A stretch of DNA of 64,000 bases from Rhizobium metallidurans (GTDB taxonomy: Bacteria > Pseudomonadota > Alphaproteobacteria > Rhizobiales > Rhizobiaceae), in contig NZ_JACIDW010000006.1 of the NCBI RefSeq assembly GCF_014196505.1, forward strand, positions 146,484 to 210,483. Direction: 5' to 3'. The stretch's first letter is position 1, and each line of letters opens with the position of its first letter. Position numbers and translations under genes: made by a program. This document shows positions 47,002 to 55,316 of this stretch, in pieces. Under the pieces are notes generated by a model. The model worked only from the letters and a program-made list of their open reading frames with translations, was not told the DNA's origin and searched no databases.

Positions 47002-47047
47002 CTTGTCATTGACAAGTATCCCTCCCATATTACTCTAGAGACTAGAG
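47002..47047 (+). promoter_or_regulatory. Two dyads in the MerR-type promoter region
   Basis: Perfect 6-3-6 dyads: CTTGTC-ATT-GACAAG (47002-47016) and CTCTAG-AGA-CTAGAG (47033-47047). The second resembles the operators of heavy-metal MerR regulators such as CadR/PbrR. TTGACA occurs at 47009-47014 with TACTCT 16 bases on. AAAGGAGC and the MerR start follow. Confidence 0.55.
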
Positions 47048-47065
47048 ATTTTAAAGGAGCGCGTG

Positions 47066-47488
47066 ATGAGAAGGATCACCATCGGCGAGGCATCGCGCCA
47101 GAGTGGCGTCAAGGTGCCGACGATCCGCTATTATGAAGGCATAGGGCTGCTGAACGTGCCGAGCCGCAGCGAGGGCAATCAGCGCTCCTATGAGCGTGCC
47201 GATATCCGGCGGCTGGCGTTTATCCGCCATGCGCGCGAACTCGGTTTCGAGGTCGATGCGATCCGCACGCTCCTGACGCTGCAGGACGATCCCAACCAGC
47301 CCTGCGCTTCGGCCGATGCGATTGCCAAGGCACGGCTTGTCGATGTCGAGCAGCGCATCCGCAGCCTGACGGCGCTCAAGGTGGAACTGGAGGCGATGGT
47401 CGCCGGATGCGGCCACGGCCGTGTCGATGAGTGCCGGGTGATCGAGGTGCTGGCCGATCACGGGCAGTGCGAGCATAGCCGCCATTGA
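47066..47488 (+). CDS. MerR-family metal-type transcriptional regulator
   Basis: 140 residues. The N-terminal winged helix is RITIGEASRQSGVKVPTIRY. The dimer helix carries Cys in NQPCASADAIA, and the tail has CGHGRVDECRVIEVL and HGQCEHSRH, the cysteine/histidine pattern of CadR/PbrR-like sensors of soft metal ions. Start 47066 is seven bases from AAGGAG. It likely regulates its own gene through the CTCTAG dyad. No metal exporter is adjacent. Confidence 0.88.
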   Translation: MRRITIGEASRQSGVKVPTIRYYEGIGLLNVPSRSEGNQRSYERADIRRLAFIRHARELGFEVDAIRTLLTLQDDPNQPCASADAIAKARLVDVEQRIRSLTALKVELEAMVAGCGHGRVDECRVIEVLADHGQCEHSRH

Positions 47489-47664
47489 GCTGGTCGATCG
47501 TTGTGCAGACCTTTCCAAGGTGTGAAGAAAAGCCGCGAAACGTCATGGCAAGCGGTTGCATATGCCCATGGCGAGGGCGGTTCGCCTAAAGTTTGTGCGA
47601 ACTATGATTCTGATTTTATTTAGCTTTTTTCACTATTACTGGTGAAATCAGCCATCAAATTCAT

Positions 47665-49761
47665 GTGACATCGCCGATGACAGGTATTCAGAGAGCATTC
47701 GCTTCGACCGATACGCCCAATGATGATTTCCAGTCTCTGTTCGCAACCCATCCGTCGCCGATGTGGGTCTACGACCCCGATACATTGTGCTTCCTGATCG
47801 TCAACAACGCCGCCGTCGATCTCTATGGCTACTCGCGCGAGGACTATGCTGGCATGACCGTGCTCGACATCCGCCCGGCGCATGAACGCCAGCGGATGAT
47901 CGCCGCCGTGCATGCGCGCTCCGACATGGAGCGGGCCGAGCGCTGGACGCATCTGAAGGCCGACGGCACCATGCTCGAGGTGCTGACCTACGGGCGCGGC
48001 GTTCGGTTTAACGGCCGCGACGCGATCCTCGCCATCGTGCAGGACCGCACCGAGGTCAATGCCGCGCATCGCGAGATCAGCGACACGCGCTCGCTGCTCG
48101 ACAGCATCGTCGACAATCTGCCGGTCGGGGTGTTCGTCAAGGACATGGAAGCGGATGGTCTTTATATCCTCTTCAACGAAGCCTGCGGCGACATCGTCGG
48201 CCGTCAGTCTCTCGACGTGGTCGGCCACAGCGACCGCATTTTCTTCGACAAGGAGCAGACGGCGGCGTTTCGCGAGCAGGATGCCCGTGCCTTCGCGGCG
48301 CCGGCTGCGATCAGCTTCGAAGAGACGATGCAGCGCACCGACGGCCAGCAGCGGATTTTGAGGACCGTCAAGCGCGCCCTGCCGTCGCCCGATGGCAGCG
48401 CCCCGCGCTACCTGCTCGGCATCTCGCAGGATGTGACCGAGGAGCGCTCCGTCGAGGCGCGGCTCGCCTACATGGCCATGCACGACGTCCTCACCGGCCT
48501 GCCGAACCGCGCCGCCTTCGCCGAGCATATCAAGCGCGCTTCCGCCTGCGCCACCGCCGACAAGCCGGTGGCGCTGCTCTATCTCGATGTCGATCACTTC
48601 AAGCATATCAACGACAGCAAGGGTCACGCGGCCGGCGACGCGCTGCTCTGCCAGGTGGCCGGGCGGCTGACCGACCTCGCCGACGAGGGCGACCTTGTGG
48701 CGCGTCTCGGCGGCGACGAGTTCGCGCTGGTGGTGGGCTTCAGGGAGCCCGGCTGCATCGAGCGTTTCGCCGAGCGGCTGCTCGCCTCCCTGTCCTCTCC
48801 CTTCGATCTCGACGGCGTCAACGAGCATGTGACCTGCAGCATCGGCATCGCGCTGGCGCCCGATCACGCCGAGGACGACGACGTGCTGATGCGGCATGCC
48901 GATCTCGCGCTCTACGCCGCCAAGGAAAGCGGCCGCTCGACCTACCGCTTCTACGAGCCGTCGATGCGGCTCGAGGCGGAGCGCCGGCACATGCTGACGG
49001 CGGAACTGCGCGAGGCGCTGCAGAAGAACCAGTTCGAGCTCTATTATCAGCCGATCGTGCAGCTGGAAAATGACCGACTGGGCGGCTTCGAGGCGCTGAT
49101 CCGCTGGAACCATCCCGAGCGCGGGCTGATCCCGCCGATGGAGTTCATTCCCGTCGCCGAGGAGACCGGGCTGATCGTGGCGATCGGCGAGTGGGTGCTG
49201 CGCGAAGCCTGCCGAACGGCGGCGGACTGGCCCCTGAACCTGAAGATTGCCGTCAATCTCTCGGTCAGCCAGTTCCGCCACAACGGCCTGCTTGCCAGCG
49301 TCGTTTCGGCGCTCGACGAGAGCGGCCTGCGGCCGGAGCGGCTGGAGATCGAGATCACGGAATCGGTTTTCCTCGCCGATGTCGGCCAGAGCCTGCCGCT
49401 CTTGAAGTCGCTGAAGGAGCTAGGCATCCGCATTGCCATCGACGATTTCGGCACCGGCTATTCCTCCTTCAGCTATCTGCGCGCCTTCGCTTTCGACAAG
49501 ATCAAGCTCGACCGCAGCTTCATCGCCGGCATCGACACCGATCCCGGCAACCTGGCGATCGTCCGCGCCGTGGTCGGCATCGGCTCGGGCTTCAACGCGA
49601 CGACGCTCGCCGAGGGGATCGAGACCGAAACGCAACTGCTGCGGTTGCGCCAGGAGGGGTTTCACGAGGTTCAGGGGTATCTGCTGGGCAAGCCGATGCC
49701 GCTTGCCGAGGCCGAGAGGCTGATTGCGCGCGGGGGCGTGGTGGCTTCGACGGCGGCTTGA
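47665..49761 (+). CDS. PAS-PAS-GGDEF-EAL cyclic-di-GMP protein
   Basis: 698 residues: PAS1 (about 22-130, [20 protein letters not shown]), PAS2 (about 140-260), a diguanylate-cyclase domain with intact [11 protein letters not shown] (about residue 347) and a phosphodiesterase domain with [13 protein letters not shown], and [12 protein letters not shown]. There is no membrane helix, so it is probably a cytosolic sensor. Both catalytic motifs look intact, so the net direction of c-di-GMP turnover cannot be told. The start is a GTG (47665) or ATG (47677); neither has a strong ribosome site. Confidence 0.92.
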   Translation: MTSPMTGIQRAFASTDTPNDDFQSLFATHPSPMWVYDPDTLCFLIVNNAAVDLYGYSREDYAGMTVLDIRPAHERQRMIAAVHARSDMERAERWTHLKADGTMLEVLTYGRGVRFNGRDAILAIVQDRTEVNAAHREISDTRSLLDSIVDNLPVGVFVKDMEADGLYILFNEACGDIVGRQSLDVVGHSDRIFFDKEQTAAFREQDARAFAAPAAISFEETMQRTDGQQRILRTVKRALPSPDGSAPRYLLGISQDVTEERSVEARLAYMAMHDVLTGLPNRAAFAEHIKRASACATADKPVALLYLDVDHFKHINDSKGHAAGDALLCQVAGRLTDLADEGDLVARLGGDEFALVVGFREPGCIERFAERLLASLSSPFDLDGVNEHVTCSIGIALAPDHAEDDDVLMRHADLALYAAKESGRSTYRFYEPSMRLEAERRHMLTAELREALQKNQFELYYQPIVQLENDRLGGFEALIRWNHPERGLIPPMEFIPVAEETGLIVAIGEWVLREACRTAADWPLNLKIAVNLSVSQFRHNGLLASVVSALDESGLRPERLEIEITESVFLADVGQSLPLLKSLKELGIRIAIDDFGTGYSSFSYLRAFAFDKIKLDRSFIAGIDTDPGNLAIVRAVVGIGSGFNATTLAEGIETETQLLRLRQEGFHEVQGYLLGKPMPLAEAERLIARGGVVASTAA

Positions 49762-49804
49762 GGTGTGGGAGTTCGGTGTGCCTTTGGAGAGGGTGTGCCG
49801 TGGA

Positions 49805-49959
49805 ATACCCCCCTCTGTCCTGCCGGACATCTCCCCCACAAGGGGGGGAGATTGGCTGGGGGCCGCCGCTCACTCCACCTTCATTGTTTGGCGGAGACCT
49901 CACCACGAGTCGATCTCCCCACCTGTGGGGGAGATGCCCGGCAGGGCAGAGGGGGGTAT
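49805..49959. repeat. RIME2-like palindromic intergenic element
   Basis: Near-perfect terminal inverted repeats of about 47 bases: left arm 49805-49852, right arm 49912-49959. Each contains ATCTCCCCC-type hairpins and TGCCGG; they are separated by a 60-base centre. It fills most of the gap between the GGDEF-EAL gene and mnmA and matches the general design of Rhizobium intergenic mosaic elements. Confidence 0.75.
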
Positions 49960-50170
49960 CTCACGGCACAACAGTTATGAGACCAAGCGCCACACGCCAA
50001 AACCCACCACCCCACCCCAGAATCACCGCCCCTTGCACGACAACCCAATCCTTTCTATATCCACGGCCAGACAAGAACCGGCGGTCGATCCCGTCGGTTG
50101 CGATGCAAATCCGCCAAGATTCTGTAGGATAGGGCGGATCGAGACACCCATTTGAATTGGCAGCACCCCC

Positions 50171-51370
50171 GTGAACACACTGGATTTTGACAAGAGGCCG
50201 GAAGATACGCGCGTTGTCGTGGCCATGTCTGGCGGCGTCGACAGCTCGGTCGTGGCCGGAATTTTGAAGCGGCAGGGCTATGATGTGCTCGGCATCACGC
50301 TGCAGCTCTACGATCATGGCGCCGCCGTGCATCGCGCCGGCTCGTGCTGCGCCGGTCAGGATATCGACGATGCGCGCCGGGTCTGCGAAACGCTGGGCAT
50401 TCCGCACTACGTGCTGGATTACGAAAAGCGTTTCCGCGACACCGTCATCAATCCGTTCATGGAAAGCTATGTCGCCGGCGAGACGCCGATCCCCTGCGTG
50501 TCGTGCAACCAGACGGTCAAGTTCGCCGATCTGCTCGAGACCGCGCGGGAACTCGGCGCCGATGCGCTGGCGACCGGCCATTACATCCGCTCCGGCGCCA
50601 ATCCGGCGCCGGGCAATCCCGGCCGCCGCGCGCTCTACCGCCCGGCCGATGCCGATCGCGACCAGAGCTATTTCCTGTTCGCCACGACGCAGGAGCAGAT
50701 CGACTATCTGCGCTTTCCGCTCGGCGGGCTGCCGAAGGCGGAGACCCGCAAGCTCGCCGAGGAGATGGGCCTCGTCGTCGCCAAGAAGGCCGACAGCCAG
50801 GACATCTGTTTCGTGCCGCAGGGCAAGTACACCGACATCATCAACAAGCTGAAGCCGAACGCGGCGCTGGCGGGCGAGATCGTGCATCTCGACGGCCGGG
50901 TGCTCGGCCAGCATGAGGGCATCCTGCATTACACGATCGGCCAGCGGCGCGGCATTGGCGTTGCCACCGGCGAGCCGCTCTACGTCGTCTATCTCGACGC
51001 CCGCTCGCGGCGCGTCATCGTCGGCCCCAAGGAAGCGCTGGAGACGCACCGCGTCTATCTGCGCGATGTAAACTGGCTGGGCGACGAGGAGCTTGCGCAG
51101 GCGGCAGCGGGCGAGGGCTTTGCCTGTTTCGCCAAGGTGCGCTCGACGCGCATGCCGACACCGGCCGTGCTGCATGCCGATCACACCGGGATCTACGTTG
51201 ATCTCGCGGTCGGCGAGGCGGGTGTCGCGCCGGGGCAGGCCTGCGCGCTCTACTCGGCGCCGGGCGACAATGCGCGGGTCTATGGCGGTGGTTTCATCGA
51301 GCGCTCGGAGCGCGAGCCGGCGGCGGAAGCGTCGCTAAAGGCGCTCTTGGCGGGCGCCGTGGCGGCGTGA
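50171..51370 (+). CDS. mnmA: tRNA-specific 2-thiouridylase MnmA
   Basis: 399 residues from a GTG. The PP-loop is [18 protein letters not shown]; catalytic cysteines are in [11 protein letters not shown] (Cys near 115) and in the later QDICFVPQG (near 211). It adds sulfur to U34 of Lys, Glu and Gln tRNAs. Start choice rests on family length; no strong ribosome site is visible. Confidence 0.95.
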   Translation: MNTLDFDKRPEDTRVVVAMSGGVDSSVVAGILKRQGYDVLGITLQLYDHGAAVHRAGSCCAGQDIDDARRVCETLGIPHYVLDYEKRFRDTVINPFMESYVAGETPIPCVSCNQTVKFADLLETARELGADALATGHYIRSGANPAPGNPGRRALYRPADADRDQSYFLFATTQEQIDYLRFPLGGLPKAETRKLAEEMGLVVAKKADSQDICFVPQGKYTDIINKLKPNAALAGEIVHLDGRVLGQHEGILHYTIGQRRGIGVATGEPLYVVYLDARSRRVIVGPKEALETHRVYLRDVNWLGDEELAQAAAGEGFACFAKVRSTRMPTPAVLHADHTGIYVDLAVGEAGVAPGQACALYSAPGDNARVYGGGFIERSEREPAAEASLKALLAGAVAA

Positions 51371-51401
51371 CAAAAGCCCGGTGATTTTCTCGATCATGTG
51401 C

Positions 51402-51430
51402 TTGACATGACAGTGAGGCGCGCCTTATAA
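51402..51430 (+). promoter_or_regulatory. Promoter of the tRNA-Met gene
   Basis: TTGACA, 17 bases, TTATAA: a near-consensus sigma-70 promoter, about 52 bases before the mature tRNA. Confidence 0.8.
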
Positions 51431-51481
51431 GCCGCTCATTCCACGGGTCGGGCGCATCGCAAACGGCATCGTCGGTGGTGT

Positions 51482-51558
51482 GGCTGGGTAGCTCAGTTGG
51501 TGAGAGCGCAGGATTCATAACCCTGAGGTCGGCGGTTCAATTCCGCCCCCCGCTACCA
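51482..51558 (+). tRNA. tRNA-Met (CAT)
   Basis: 77 bases ending in genomically encoded CCA. D arm GCTC/GAGC, anticodon loop TTCATAA, T arm GGCGG-TTCAATT-CCGCC. The acceptor stem GGCTGGG/CCCCGCT has a G-U at 1-72 and a T-C mismatch at 4-69. It looks like an elongator Met tRNA; tRNA-Ile2 with the same anticodon is less likely from the stem sequence. Confidence 0.9.
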
Positions 51559-51600
51559 TTCTTCCAGTGATAACACCGTTTCAAGACAATAATATTTGTC

Positions 51601-51693
51601 TCAGGAAAAAGTCGCTGCGACCAAAAACACGCCAGCCCAGAAAAGGGCGGACATTTCCGCGGCGACCAGAAAGCCAACAACGCTATCGTTCAT
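51601..51693 (-). CDS. 30-residue membrane microprotein
   Basis: ATG at 51693 with an excellent AAGGAGG five bases upstream opens a 30-codon frame: MNDSVVGFLVAAEMSALFWA and a hydrophobic remainder. One membrane helix covers most of it. No homology recognised. The longer in-frame extension (to 51822) lacks a ribosome site. Confidence 0.6.
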   Translation of the reverse strand: MNDSVVGFLVAAEMSALFWAGVFLVAATFS

Positions 51694-52067
51694 CTTTCCC
51701 TCCTTCGGCAACCTCCATTGCCTAAAGGGAACGATAGGTCGGATCGTATTGTTCCGCCACCAAAAAAACATGTCCTCGCCTCTTCGTGTCTCTAAGCCGG
51801 CTATTGCGTGGCGGCGATGCAACTTTTTCGCCGTCCGCGCGTATCAGCTCCGGGCGAGCATGCTTGCCCGGGATTTTACGGTTCGTTGCAGGATTGATGA
51901 TGCGGTCCGTGCTTTACCTGCTTGGAATTGCCGCGATCATCTTCCGCGCCCGTGGCGCGGATTAAGCGTTTGGAACCGCGCAGCCGGGCGGTCCGCCGTG
52001 CCTGGCTTGCCCGCCCAGGCACGGATTGCTACCTCAGGTTTCCTAAACTCGCCCGCCGACGAACCGC
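51694..52067. other. Gene-poor spacer between microprotein and peptidase genes
   Basis: 374 bases with no convincing ORF. It contains a CCGGGC/GCCCGG hairpin near 51850-51875 and a GTGCCTGG/CCAGGCAC hairpin (51998-52022), the latter likely a 3' end for the peptidase gene on the minus strand. Nothing else recognised. Confidence 0.5.
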
Positions 52068-52655
52068 CTAGCCCTTGGTGAACTGGGCGGCGCGAGGCCC
52101 CGCCAGCGTCACCTGCCATGCAGCCTTGCGATTGAAGTTCTGGCTGGCGAGGAAGGTGTAGCCGGTGCGTTGCCACGGCTTGACGCTGTAGGCGAGATTG
52201 TCGAGCACGTAATCGCCGGACTTCAACCGGGCGATCAGGACGAGATGGTTGCCGCCGTTGCGATCAAGGGCCACCGAAAGTGCCAGCTTGCTGGTCGGAA
52301 AGCCGATATCGAGCAGCGTCTTCATCTTCAGGAGCGCATAGTCCTCGCAGTCCCCCCTGTTGTTGATCGGCAGCGTCCAGTTCTCGGATTTGCCGCTCGT
52401 CGCCCGGTCCTCGGCCGGCTTCACCTTCGCGTTGACGTAGCGATTGACCGCCTGAATCGCGCGAAGCGCCTCCTTGTCATCAACATCGACACCACCCGTG
52501 CCGTTGCAAACCCATCCGTATTTGGCACAGGCTTGTCCAAATCCAACAGGAGGAGCTATAGAACGGCTGGCGGGAATTTCGGATCCTGCAAAACTCTGAC
52601 TAGAAACTAAAGGAATACCGATAACAAAACTTAGAATGGCCGCAATTCTCCGCAT
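52068..52655 (-). CDS. Secreted transglutaminase-like cysteine peptidase (BTLCP/C93), copy 1
   Basis: 195 residues with a signal peptide (IGIPLVSSQSFAG). The papain-like triad is Cys in NNRGDCEDYALLK (about residue 102), His in NGGNHLVLIARL and Asp in YVLDNL. This is the DUF920/BTLCP family that includes LapG, the periplasmic protease that releases surface adhesins, but it is shorter and its targets are unknown. AAGGAG lies before the start. It is divergent from the glycine-rich gene and paralogous to the peptidase at 54396-54989. Confidence 0.88.
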   Translation of the reverse strand: MRRIAAILSFVIGIPLVSSQSFAGSEIPASRSIAPPVGFGQACAKYGWVCNGTGGVDVDDKEALRAIQAVNRYVNAKVKPAEDRATSGKSENWTLPINNRGDCEDYALLKMKTLLDIGFPTSKLALSVALDRNGGNHLVLIARLKSGDYVLDNLAYSVKPWQRTGYTFLASQNFNRKAAWQVTLAGPRAAQFTKG

Positions 52656-52689
52656 ATAAAGCTCCTTGTGTTATTCAGAGGTTCCGCGA

Positions 52690-52758
52690 TTATCTACTAT
52701 TAGATGATGCTTTTATACTAAATAATGCAATTGCAGCCGAAATGAGTATGCTCTTCAT
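52690..52758 (-). CDS. 22-codon ORF upstream of peptidase copy 1
   Basis: An ATG at 52758, nine bases from AAGGA, opens MKSILISAAIALFSIKASSN and two more residues before TAA. It looks like an isolated signal peptide or hydrophobic leader. It is on the peptidase strand, 34 bases ahead of the peptidase ATG, in an AT-rich gap. It could be a leader peptide, a microprotein or a decayed secreted gene. Confidence 0.4.
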   Translation of the reverse strand: MKSILISAAIALFSIKASSNSR

Positions 52759-52840
52759 TTTTATTTGTCCTTCCTAATTTACTGCTCACTCATATAAAAA
52801 TTCCCTGGTTAACGCCACGTTAACGATGGGAGTGAGCGAA

Positions 52841-54229
52841 ATGAACAGAACACTATTGAAGCTCTCTGTCAGCGTAGGATTTCTGCTGGCAGGAACGAGC
52901 CTAGGGAGCGCCCAGGCGCTCAATCTCAATTGCAGAAACGTGCAGCCGGGATCGATCGAGGAGCGACTGTGCTTTCCGGTTCAGTCGATTTTCGAAGTGA
53001 ATCCCTTCCTCGATTCCAACCATGATCGAAATGGACGGAACGGAGACAACGGTTCTTCCAACAACCGCAATGGCGGCAGCGATACGGCGAGCGCCGCCCC
53101 AGGCGCCGGGATAGTCGATCCCGGCGGGAATGGTAACGGCCAGGGCAATGGAAACGGCAATGGCAATGGCAACGGTAATGGCCACAACCATGGCAACGGC
53201 AATGGTAATGGCAACGGTAATGGTAATGGCCACAACCATGGCAATGGCAATGGTAATGGTAATGGTAATGGCAACGGCCACAACCATGGCAACGGCAATG
53301 GCAATGGCAATGGCAACAGCCACAACCATGGCAATGGTAACGGCAACGGCAACGGCAATGGCAACGGCTACGGCAATGCCGGAAGCGGTGGCAATGGCGG
53401 CGCCGGCGGCAATGGCGGCGATAACCATGGCGGTGACGGCGGTAACGGCGGAGCTGCCGGTAACGGCGGCAACGGCGGCAACAACCGTGGCGGCAATGGC
53501 GGCAACGGCGGCAACGGCGGCGGCGGCGGCAATGGCGGCTTCTGGTGGGGTGGCGACGGCGGTAACGGCGGAGCGGCCGGCAACGGTGGCAACGGCGGCA
53601 ACAACCGTGGCGGCAACGGCGGCAAGGGCGGCAACGGCGGCGGCGGCGGCACTGGCGGCAGCTGGTGGGGTGGCGACGGCGGTAACGGTGGAGCTGCCGG
53701 TAGCGGCGGCGACGGCGGCAACAACCGTGGCGGCAACGGCGGCAAGGGCGGCAACGGCGGCAAAGGCGGCAATGGCGGAAGCTATGGCGGCGGTGACGGC
53801 GGAAATGGCGGCAAGGCCGGCAATGGCGGCAAGGGCGGCAGCAACAACGGTGGCAATGCCGGCGACGGCGGCAACGGTGGTGCTGGCGGCAATGGCGGCA
53901 GCACCTTCGGTGGCAGCGGCGGTAAGGGCGGCAATGCCGGCAATGGCGGCAATGGCGGCGACAACGGCGGTGGCAGCGGCGGTTCCGGCGGCAATGGCGG
54001 CGCCAACGGCGGCGGTAACGGCGGCGGCGGCGGCAATGGCGGCAATGGCTCCAACGGCGGCAGCAACGGCAGTGGCGGCGGCGGCGGCGGCAACGGCGGC
54101 AATGGCGGCAGTGGCGGCAGCGGCAACGGCGGCGGCAACGGCGGCTCCGGCGGCAACGGCGGCAATGCCAACGGCGGCTCCGGCGGCAACGGCGGTGCTG
54201 GCGGTGCCGGCGGCAAGAGCGGCAGCTAA
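52841..54229 (+). CDS. Secreted Gly/Asn-rich tandem-repeat protein
   Basis: 462 residues. Signal peptide (VSVGFLLAGTSLGSAQA), then a short unique head with two cysteines (LNLNCRNVQPGSIEERLCFP). Residues about 95-180 are (GN)n with four HNH motifs spaced 16, 16 and 14 residues apart. Residues about 190-370 contain about five copies of a 40-residue, 120-bp module with GGDGGNGGAAGNGGNGG, NNRGG and an aromatic mark (FWW, SWW, SY, TF) at the end. The tail is simple GGN/GGS repeats. Such GGX triplets suggest a polyglycine-II bundle. The GC content and repeats look unlike the neighbours. A GGAG site precedes the ATG. Function unknown; surface or matrix protein is my inference. Confidence 0.88.
   Translation: MNRTLLKLSVSVGFLLAGTSLGSAQALNLNCRNVQPGSIEERLCFPVQSIFEVNPFLDSNHDRNGRNGDNGSSNNRNGGSDTASAAPGAGIVDPGGNGNGQGNGNGNGNGNGNGHNHGNGNGNGNGNGNGHNHGNGNGNGNGNGNGHNHGNGNGNGNGNSHNHGNGNGNGNGNGNGYGNAGSGGNGGAGGNGGDNHGGDGGNGGAAGNGGNGGNNRGGNGGNGGNGGGGGNGGFWWGGDGGNGGAAGNGGNGGNNRGGNGGKGGNGGGGGTGGSWWGGDGGNGGAAGSGGDGGNNRGGNGGKGGNGGKGGNGGSYGGGDGGNGGKAGNGGKGGSNNGGNAGDGGNGGAGGNGGSTFGGSGGKGGNAGNGGNGGDNGGGSGGSGGNGGANGGGNGGGGGNGGNGSNGGSNGSGGGGGGNGGNGGSGGSGNGGGNGGSGGNGGNANGGSGGNGGAGGAGGKSGS
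53136..54222 (+). repeat. Coding tandem repeats (hexamer and 120-bp periods)
   Basis: The first part is built from GGCAAT/GGTAAC-type hexamers. The second shows a 120-bp period: GACGGCGGTAACGG and similar starts recur near 53430, 53550, 53670 and 53790, and (G/A)C(C/T)GCCGG-like marks recur at 53460, 53580 and 53700. Confidence 0.85.
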
Positions 54230-54305
54230 GCACTGGTCGCGTCTGCCTCGATCGGGACATGGCGGCGGTTTACCGAAGCCGCGCCATTTCTCCGTCGCAA
54301 ACATC

Positions 54306-54332
54306 AAGCCCGGGCGAGGTGCCCGGGCTTTT
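54306..54332. terminator. Terminator between the repeat protein and peptidase copy 2
   Basis: AAGCCCGGGC and GCCCGGGCTT with a five-base loop and T-run; suited to both strands. Confidence 0.88.
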
Positions 54333-54395
54333 GCGGTGTGAACACGATGTCGTCGGGCGCGTACCGGATGCCGGCGAAATCCGTGCGGAGTCCGT

Positions 54396-54989
54396 TCAGG
54401 TACCGGAGAACTGGGCCGCGCGCGGTCCGGCAAGCGTCACCTGCCATGCGCTCTTGTTGTTGAAGTTCTGGCTGGCGAGGAATGTATATCCGGTGCTGGA
54501 CCAGGGCTTGACGCTGCCCGAGAGGTTGTCGAGCACGTAATCGCCCGACTTCAGGCGGGCAAGGAGAACGACGTGGTTGCCGCCGTTGCGGTCGATGACC
54601 ACGGATATGGCGAGTTTGTTGGCGGGGAAGCCTGCGTCGAGAAGGGTTTTCATCTTGAGCAAGGAGTAATCCTCGCAATCGCCCCTGTTGCCGATCGGGA
54701 GCGACCAGTATTCGGCCTTGCCCGTCGTGGTGTAGTCCGTCGCCGGCCTGACGCTCGAATTCGCGTCGCGGTTGATCTTCTTCAGAAGCGGCATCGCCTT
54801 TTCGTCGCTGATGTCGCCGCTGCTGGTATTGCGGCACAGCCAGGCATAGCGGGTGCACGCGGAGGGGAAACCGATCGGCGCGCCGATCGCGCGGGAGGCG
54901 CGCAGCGCGGAGCCGGCCGTGCCGGTATTGGGGAAGGCCATCAGCATCGTCGCCAATACTGAAATCATGAATGATATCCGCATCATCAT
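54396..54989 (-). CDS. Secreted transglutaminase-like cysteine peptidase (BTLCP/C93), copy 2
   Basis: 197 residues, signal peptide then RASRAIGAPIGFPSACTRYA. The triad is in GNRGDCEDYSLLK, NGGNHVVLLARL and YVLDNL. The last 95 residues are largely identical to copy 1, while the N-terminal halves differ more, so the pair arose by duplication. Three consecutive ATGs (54989, 54986, 54983) follow AAAGG; the second or third has the better spacing. It lies 3' to the glycine-rich gene on the opposite strand. Confidence 0.88.
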   Translation of the reverse strand: MMMRISFMISVLATMLMAFPNTGTAGSALRASRAIGAPIGFPSACTRYAWLCRNTSSGDISDEKAMPLLKKINRDANSSVRPATDYTTTGKAEYWSLPIGNRGDCEDYSLLKMKTLLDAGFPANKLAISVVIDRNGGNHVVLLARLKSGDYVLDNLSGSVKPWSSTGYTFLASQNFNNKSAWQVTLAGPRAAQFSGT

Positions 54990-55001
54990 ACCTTTCGGCT
55001 C

Positions 55002-55019
55002 GCCGCGTGGGCACGCGGC
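55002..55019 (-). promoter_or_regulatory. Leader hairpin before peptidase copy 2
   Basis: GCCGCGT-N4-ACGCGGC forms a 7-bp hairpin directly ahead of the AAAGG site, 12 bases before the first ATG. It could control translation. Confidence 0.4.
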
Positions 55020-55254
55020 GGCATCCTATCCTGTTGAATTTTATGGAAATTTTATGCGTTAGAGGTTGGTGACGTACTAACGGATCGGCCTGTTCACGCG
55101 GCCTTGTATTAGCCTCTTCTTACCTTCCGACGGTGAGTCGGACAAGGAAAGCGCGGCGCGATCCCGAAATATCCCACAGGTTTTTCGCGTCCGATGGTGG
55201 CTTTACGTTACCTGTCGAGGCTCCCTGTCGAAACGACCAGGCCTCCAGACATGG

Positions 55255-55282
55255 AAAAGCCCGGTGCGGGACCGGGCTCTTT
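55255..55282 (-). terminator. Terminator of the outer-membrane protein gene
   Basis: GCCCGGT/ACCGGGC stem with T-rich run on the minus strand, about 35 bases after the stop. Confidence 0.82.
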
Positions 55283-55316
55283 CAACAGGCGGCATTCAGC
55301 CGCCAAGCATGCTGGG

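Noticed and set aside
51482..51558. tRNA-Ile2 (CAT) modified by TilS
   Set aside because: The anticodon stem and body resemble elongator tRNA-Met; tilS in the same window is not evidence of identity.
53136..53790. CRISPR-like regular repeats
   Set aside because: The repeats are contiguous and codon-aligned without unique spacers; they encode protein modules.
52901..54433. Long Ala-rich, Arg/His-rich and Pro/Leu-rich frames antisense to the glycine-rich gene
   Set aside because: They are complements of the Gly/Asn codon repeats, with no ribosome sites or signals.
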